Part shown: piece after piece, positions 6,279 through 8,370 of the stretch
How the letters are laid out: each line of letters starts with the position of its first letter
Numbering within the stretch: the first letter of the stretch is position 1
NCBI GenBank assembly: GCA_027021085.1
Contig: JALUVB010000255.1
Location: 1-8,370 of the forward strand
Reading direction: 5' to 3'
Source of the DNA: a bacterium
GTDB taxonomy: Bacteria > CAIJMQ01 > JAADFP01
DNA: 8,370 bases
Program-made: the position numbers and the translations under genes
Notes under the pieces: model-generated
The model's input: the letters and a program-made list of their open reading frames with translations, nothing else
What the model was told of the DNA's origin: nothing
Databases searched by the model: none

Positions 6279-6517
6279 AGTGTCCCGGTACAGATACGAG
6301 ATTTCTCAGGGTAGGGGTACATAAGTGTCCTAATTGTGGCTACGAGGTGGAAATATTTTCCGACGAGGTCAGAGTTAAATGCCCGAAATGTAAAAAGTAT
6401 GTGTACCGGGAAGAGCTTCCTTCCTGTATTGACTGGTGCAAGTATGCCAGGCAGTGTATAGGGGAAGAACGCTGGAAGGAATTGATGGATTTCAAAAAAC
6501 GGAAAAAGGAGGAGTAA
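6275..6517 (+). CDS. Small Cys-rich zinc-ribbon protein (CPGTDTRF motif)
   Basis: This 80-aa protein overlaps the previous gene by four bases (ATGA). It opens with KCPGTDTRF (Cys3), has a zinc ribbon made of CPNC (18, 21) and CPKC (36, 39), and ends with [12 protein letters not shown] (51, 55, 61) followed by a lysine-rich tail. The CPG.D.RF...CP.CG.E.EIF.DE pattern followed by C..WC.YA..C resembles a small Cys-rich module that I recall from other anaerobic bacteria, sometimes next to HD-domain phosphohydrolases. Here it stands alone. It probably binds one zinc and perhaps a second metal; its function is unknown. Context suggests an accessory or maturation role for the Fe-S proteins around it. 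Confidence 0.75.
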   Translation: MKCPGTDTRFLRVGVHKCPNCGYEVEIFSDEVRVKCPKCKKYVYREELPSCIDWCKYARQCIGEERWKELMDFKKRKKEE

Positions 6518-6519
6518 CA

Positions 6520-6678
6520 ATGGATAAATATGTATGTACGGTATGTGGATATATTTACAATCCTGAGGTAGGTGACCCTGATGCAGGTATTGATCCAGGC
6601 ACTCCTTTTGAGAAGTTGCCCGATGATTGGATTTGCCCTGAATGCGGAGCCGGGAAGGATGCCTTTGAGAAAATGTAG
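6520..6678 (+). CDS. Rubredoxin
   Basis: This 52-aa protein has the two rubredoxin iron motifs [14 protein letters not shown] (Cys6, Cys9) and [14 protein letters not shown] (Cys39, Cys42), plus the typical [13 protein letters not shown] core. It is a small cytoplasmic one-electron carrier with a single Fe(Cys)4 centre that serves rubrerythrin, superoxide reductase, flavodiiron proteins and similar enzymes. It starts 2 nt after the previous stop, with AGGAGG at 6507-6512 and 7-nt spacing; a longer in-frame reading from 6436 would run antiphase through the upstream gene and is not needed. As the last gene of the stress operon it is probably an electron donor, though none of its usual partners lies in the window. 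Confidence 0.97.
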   Translation: MDKYVCTVCGYIYNPEVGDPDAGIDPGTPFEKLPDDWICPECGAGKDAFEKM

Positions 6679-6710
6679 TAAATGTTGACGCTATGTGCGA
6701 CTTTTTTGGA

Positions 6711-6803
6711 TGAGTAGTTAGTAGCGGGTAGCGAGGGGAACATTTTAGACTATAGACCATAGACTTTAGACTATAGACTGGGGAGCGGGCTGACCCGCCT
6801 GCT
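6711..6803. repeat. Short heptad repeat patch with hairpin
   Basis: The patch has GTAG words at about 6713-6735, then five exact heptads ending in TAGAC at 6744-6778 (TTTAGAC, TATAGAC, CATAGAC, TTTAGAC, TATAGAC), then a hairpin GCGGG (6785-6789), CTGA loop, CCCGC (6794-6798). It sits between the rubredoxin and winged-helix genes. The same words occur in the two large mosaics. The hairpin has no T-run, so its use as a terminator is uncertain. Confidence 0.75.
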
Positions 6804-6886
6804 TTCGAAGGGGAGGCAGGGTATTTTCTGGAGAGTCACCGCATTTGGATATTAGTGGGTATGTAAATAAATTAAGGAGGTGAAAC

Positions 6887-7069
6887 ATGGGAAACAAAGA
6901 AGAAGTGGTTCTGGAGGCCATGAAAAAGGAAGGGAAGCCTTTAAGACCCGGAGATATTGCCAAATTAACCGGGTTACCTTCTTCCGAGGTATCAAAGATT
7001 ATAAAGGAACTGAAAAAGACAGGTAAAGTTATCTCGCCAAAAAGATGTCATTATGCTCCCGCAGAGTAA
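6887..7069 (+). CDS. Small winged-helix/HTH protein
   Basis: This 60-aa protein is preceded by AAGGAGG at 6874-6880 with ideal spacing. It is essentially one winged helix: helix 1 EEVVLEAMKKEGKP (residues 5-18), then RPGDIAKLTGLPSSEVSKIIKELKKTGKVISP (20-51) as the helix-turn-helix and wing start, ending in KRCHYAPAE. Proteins of this size with a SPKRC.YAP ending are familiar from anaerobic bacteria as uncharacterised DNA-binding proteins. Cys54 is the only Cys, so it is not a cluster sensor on its own. It could be a regulator or a protein-binding wing. It is separated from the stress operon by repeats and converges on the cupin gene. Confidence 0.8.
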   Translation: MGNKEEVVLEAMKKEGKPLRPGDIAKLTGLPSSEVSKIIKELKKTGKVISPKRCHYAPAE

Positions 7070-7093
7070 ATAACAAGCTTTTAGCTGCTGTTT

Positions 7094-7118
7094 TTCCCGT
7101 AATGGCGGGGAGCGGGAA
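7094..7118. terminator. Weak hairpin between convergent genes
   Basis: TTCCCG (7094-7099) pairs with CGGGAA (7113-7118) around a 13-base loop between the ends of two convergent genes. A T-run precedes it on the plus strand rather than following it, so it is not a canonical intrinsic terminator for either gene. It may still act as an RNA end-stabilising stem. Confidence 0.25.
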
Positions 7119-7133
7119 GGGGTAATTTCTGCT

Positions 7134-7454
7134 TTAGCGCGATTTAATCATAACTAAGAGCATCTTAAATTTTTCTATGGCTTTTAGGGCATGGGGTTCA
7201 TTAGCAGGCATAATAATCATATCCCCCTTCTCCAGAAGATTGGGCTGGCTGGAAATTCTAATCTCTGCCTTTCCATCCAGTATATATACCATGGCATCAA
7301 ACGGAGCTGTATGTTCACTGAGTCCCTGTCCCTGGTCAAATGCGAATACAGTTACGGTTCCCGCGTCTTTTTCCAGTAAAGTTGCACTAACAATAGCTCC
7401 TTCTTGATAATCCACCACATCAACCAAACGTTTTACCTTAGCCGGCTGAAGCAT
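7134..7454 (-). CDS. Small cupin-domain protein
   Basis: This 106-aa protein is a single cupin β-barrel. The first motif region is GLSEHTAPFDAMVYILDGKAEI (44-65), with His48 and the family's usual G-rich turn; the second is GDMIIMPANEPHAL (77-90) with His88. A single His occupies the first motif where classic cupins have HXH, and Asp53 sits near the usual acidic position, so metal binding may be reduced. Such stand-alone cupins are common in anaerobes and have no settled function. AAGGAG (7461-7466) lies 6 nt before the ATG at 7454. Transcription should come from the repeat-borne promoter at 7505-7534, with a leader of about 44 nt. Confidence 0.85.
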   Translation of the reverse strand: MLQPAKVKRLVDVVDYQEGAIVSATLLEKDAGTVTVFAFDQGQGLSEHTAPFDAMVYILDGKAEIRISSQPNLLEKGDMIIMPANEPHALKAIEKFKMLLVMIKSR

Positions 7455-7504
7455 TTTTCTCTCCTTTCCTGGTTATTATTTAATCTACTTACTCTATCCA
7501 CTTA

Positions 7505-7534
7505 GTTATAGCTTAAAAATAGACAGCGTGTCAA
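7505..7534 (-). promoter_or_regulatory. σ70-type promoter carried at the repeat end, reading into the cupin gene
   Basis: On the minus strand TTGACA (7529-7534), an 18-nt spacer and TATAAC (7505-7510) form the same promoter as at 623-652. It is part of the identical 39-nt block 7504-7542. The expected start is near 7498. Confidence 0.75.
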
Positions 7535-7698
7535 TGGGAGAAGCCTGGAGTCCAGTAGCGGGTATTTTAGACCTTAGACCATAGACCTTAGTCTGTAGAC
7601 TGGGAAAATAGTGAACAGTAAACAGTGAATGGTGAATAGTAGGGAGTAGATAGTAGTGAGGGGAGATAGTAAATAGCAAATAGTGAACAGTGAATAGT

Positions 7699-7805
7699 GA
7701 GTTGGTCCCCCGTATCATGTGTCTTTCCCGTCTAATGTCTAAAGTCTGATGTCTATAGTCTAACATGGGGTGATAGGCAGAACTGGTCCCGATGTTCATC
7801 GGGAG
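7699..7805 (-). repeat. Right copy of inverted long repeat block
   Basis: These 107 nt are the reverse complement of 243-350 with one base fewer and no substitutions seen. Outside the block the heptad arrays diverge in word order although they use the same words, which suggests slippage in the arrays and conservation of the anchor. Confidence 0.9.
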
Positions 7806-7861
7806 GGACTCACAACTCTTGGACTTTAGACCATAGACCTTAGACTATAGACTGGGAGAAT

Positions 7862-7910
7862 AGTGAACAGTAAGCAGTAAACAGTGAATAGTAAACAGTA
7901 AGCAGTGAAC
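7862..7910 (+). repeat. Seven uninterrupted AGTRARY heptads
   Basis: Seven consecutive seven-base units fit AGTRARY with no exception: AGTGAAC occurs twice (first and last), AGTAAGC twice, AGTAAAC twice and AGTGAAT once. Only positions 4, 6 and 7 vary, all by transitions. This is the clearest stretch of the period in the window. Confidence 0.9.
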
Positions 7911-7955
7911 AGAGTGAGTAGCGGGTAGTGGGTAGTTAGTAGTGGAGGGGAATAG

Positions 7956-7975
7956 ATTCCTGCTTGCGCAGGAAT
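7956..7975. repeat. VIPAQAGI-type (dRS3-like) palindromic repeat
   Basis: ATTCCTGCTTGCGCAGGAAT has perfect 8-bp arms around TTGC and is followed by GACG. Its minus-strand reading VIPAQAGI is the well-known signature of a palindromic repeat scattered through many bacterial genomes, related in form to the neisserial dRS3 element. It is embedded in the heptad mosaic. Confidence 0.75.
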
Positions 7976-8049
7976 GACGTAGAGGGAGTAGCAAGTAAGT
8001 GAGAGAAGAGGCAGGATGCAAGATACAGGTGGATAGTGAACAGTAAATT

Positions 8050-8090
8050 GGTATCCTGGTGTCCTGGTAATCCTGGTATCTCGGTTTCCT
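8050..8090 (+). repeat. GGTATCCT octamer array
   Basis: Five units run head to tail: GGTATCCT, GGTGTCCT, GGTAATCCT (one extra base), GGTATCTC, GGTTTCCT. It is a fourth word type, with a period of eight rather than seven. Confidence 0.75.
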
Positions 8091-8151
8091 AGGAGCAAGC
8101 CTTATGGTTTCCTCAAGATTGCCGTATTTAAAAAAGGTGGAGGAGAGGTGC

Positions 8152-8167
8152 CCCGGCATGCGCCGGG
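8152..8167. repeat. GC-rich hairpin
   Basis: CCCGGC (8152-8157) pairs with GCCGGG (8162-8167) around ATGC. It resembles the other TCCCG/CGGGA hairpins of the mosaics and has no following T-run. The rest of 8099-8300 shows no gene. Confidence 0.5.
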
Positions 8168-8309
8168 ACCGATGGACACCGGGAGGAACTTGCAACTCTT
8201 ACAAAATGCAGGTGGAATGGTAAAGGTGAACGGTGATGGAAAATTTCTGCGCTACTTCTGATTAGCCTTCTCTACTGCAATAATCTTTCTTTCCCGTGTG
8301 ATATTAGTG

Positions 8310-8318
8310 TGATACAAT
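8310..8318 (+). promoter_or_regulatory. Possible extended -10 promoter for a gene at the window end
   Basis: TGATACAAT reads as an extended -10 (TGN before TACAAT at 8313-8318). No good -35 is visible 16-18 nt upstream. It lies 8 nt before a GGGAGG ribosome binding site, giving a very short leader. Confidence 0.35.
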
Positions 8319-8338
8319 AAAAAAGAGGGAGGCGGTTG

Positions 8339-8370
8339 GTGAGTGTTTTTAGTATTAGCGAGGTTCTCCA
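8339..8370 (+). CDS. Possible start of a protein gene (3' partial)
   Basis: GTG at 8339 follows GGGAGG (8327-8332) with 6-nt spacing and opens a frame reading (V/M)SVFSISEVL to the window edge. A second GTG at 8343 in another frame (reading MFLVLARFS) has 10-nt spacing, so the frame is not certain. Ten residues are too few to name a product; an opening like this is compatible with ferritin-like or rubrerythrin proteins, but that is only a guess from the redox context. Confidence 0.35.
   Translation, partial: MSVFSISEVL

Larger units (their letters stand above)
7543..8098. repeat. Gene-free repeat mosaic, right side
   Basis: This region is made of the same modules as 126-614, largely in reverse orientation, plus extra ones. 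It holds TAGAC words (7566-7602), an ACT/AGT heptad array (7606-7701), the long block 7699-7805, TAGAC heptads at 7825-7852, an AGTRARY array (7862-7910), a VIPAQAGI-type palindrome (7956-7975) and GGTATCCT octamers (8050-8090). Conceptual minus-strand proteins across it (LFTVHY, TRITRTPGYQ, VIPAQAGI strings) are products of the repeats. I see no gene here. Confidence 0.85.

Noticed and set aside
6436-6519. Longer rubredoxin starting at 6436
   Set aside because: The extension overlaps the zinc-ribbon gene in another frame, and AGGAGG at 6507-6512 points to ATG 6520, giving the normal 52-residue rubredoxin.
6689-6707. Rho-independent terminator after rubredoxin
   Set aside because: A six-T run is present (6702-6707), but the preceding stem CGC/GCG has only three pairs followed by a mismatch.
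243-7805. Composite transposon bounded by the inverted repeats
   Set aside because: No transposase with a catalytic domain lies inside, no target-site duplication is visible, and the same modules occur elsewhere (569-604, 6744-6778), so a dispersed repeat family explains them better.
7506-8195. Three minus-strand frames giving LFTVHY, TRITRTPGYQ and VIPAQAGI strings
   Set aside because: They run through repeat arrays only, overlap each other and the promoter block, and have no ribosome binding sites.

Overview
The window reads as bacterial: σ70-type promoters (TTGACA/TATAAC, TTGACA/TAGAAT) and strong AGGAGG ribosome binding sites precede most genes. The gene content points to a strict anaerobe: V/A-type ATP synthase, a short class III-like hybrid cluster protein, a polyferredoxin-like protein, rubredoxin and a radical SAM enzyme. 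I cannot name the species. The dense seven-base-period intergenic repeats suggest an uncultivated lineage, but that is a guess.

Layout. 1-125: the C-terminal end of a V/A-ATPase subunit B gene. 126-614: a gene-free repeat mosaic that ends in an outward promoter (623-652). 676-1257: a zinc nucleoside deaminase. 1375-3408 (minus): a two-gene unit made of the DNA-binding half of an IS630-type transposase and a radical SAM/SPASM enzyme. 3409-3571: a divergent regulatory region with two promoters and two 13-nt palindromes. 3572-6678 (plus): a tight five-gene operon, MarR-type regulator with a Cys cluster, hybrid cluster protein, 4Fe-4S protein, small Cys-rich zinc-ribbon protein and rubredoxin. 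6679-6886: short repeats. 6887-7069: a 60-aa winged-helix protein. 7134-7454 (minus): a cupin. 7504-8098: a second repeat mosaic, inverted relative to the first and carrying the same 39-nt promoter block, here reading into the cupin gene. 8099-8338: hairpins and a promoter with no gene. 8339-8370: possibly the first codons of a further gene.

How the genes work together. The central operon looks like a nitrosative or redox stress module. The MarR protein probably senses the signal through its four-Cys cluster and represses its own operon at a palindrome lying on the predicted transcription start. The hybrid cluster protein handles NO or hydroxylamine, and the ferredoxin-like protein and rubredoxin supply electrons. 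The cupin and the small winged-helix protein may be accessory to it.

The most unusual feature is the repeat system. Two near-identical blocks (243-350 and 7699-7805, differing by one inserted base) and two identical 39-nt promoter blocks (615-653 and 7504-7542) lie in inverted orientation around about 6.8 kb of genes. Around them are arrays of seven-base words built on AGTRARY, NNTAGAC and AGTTNNN. The repeats appear to carry promoters to the genes beside them.
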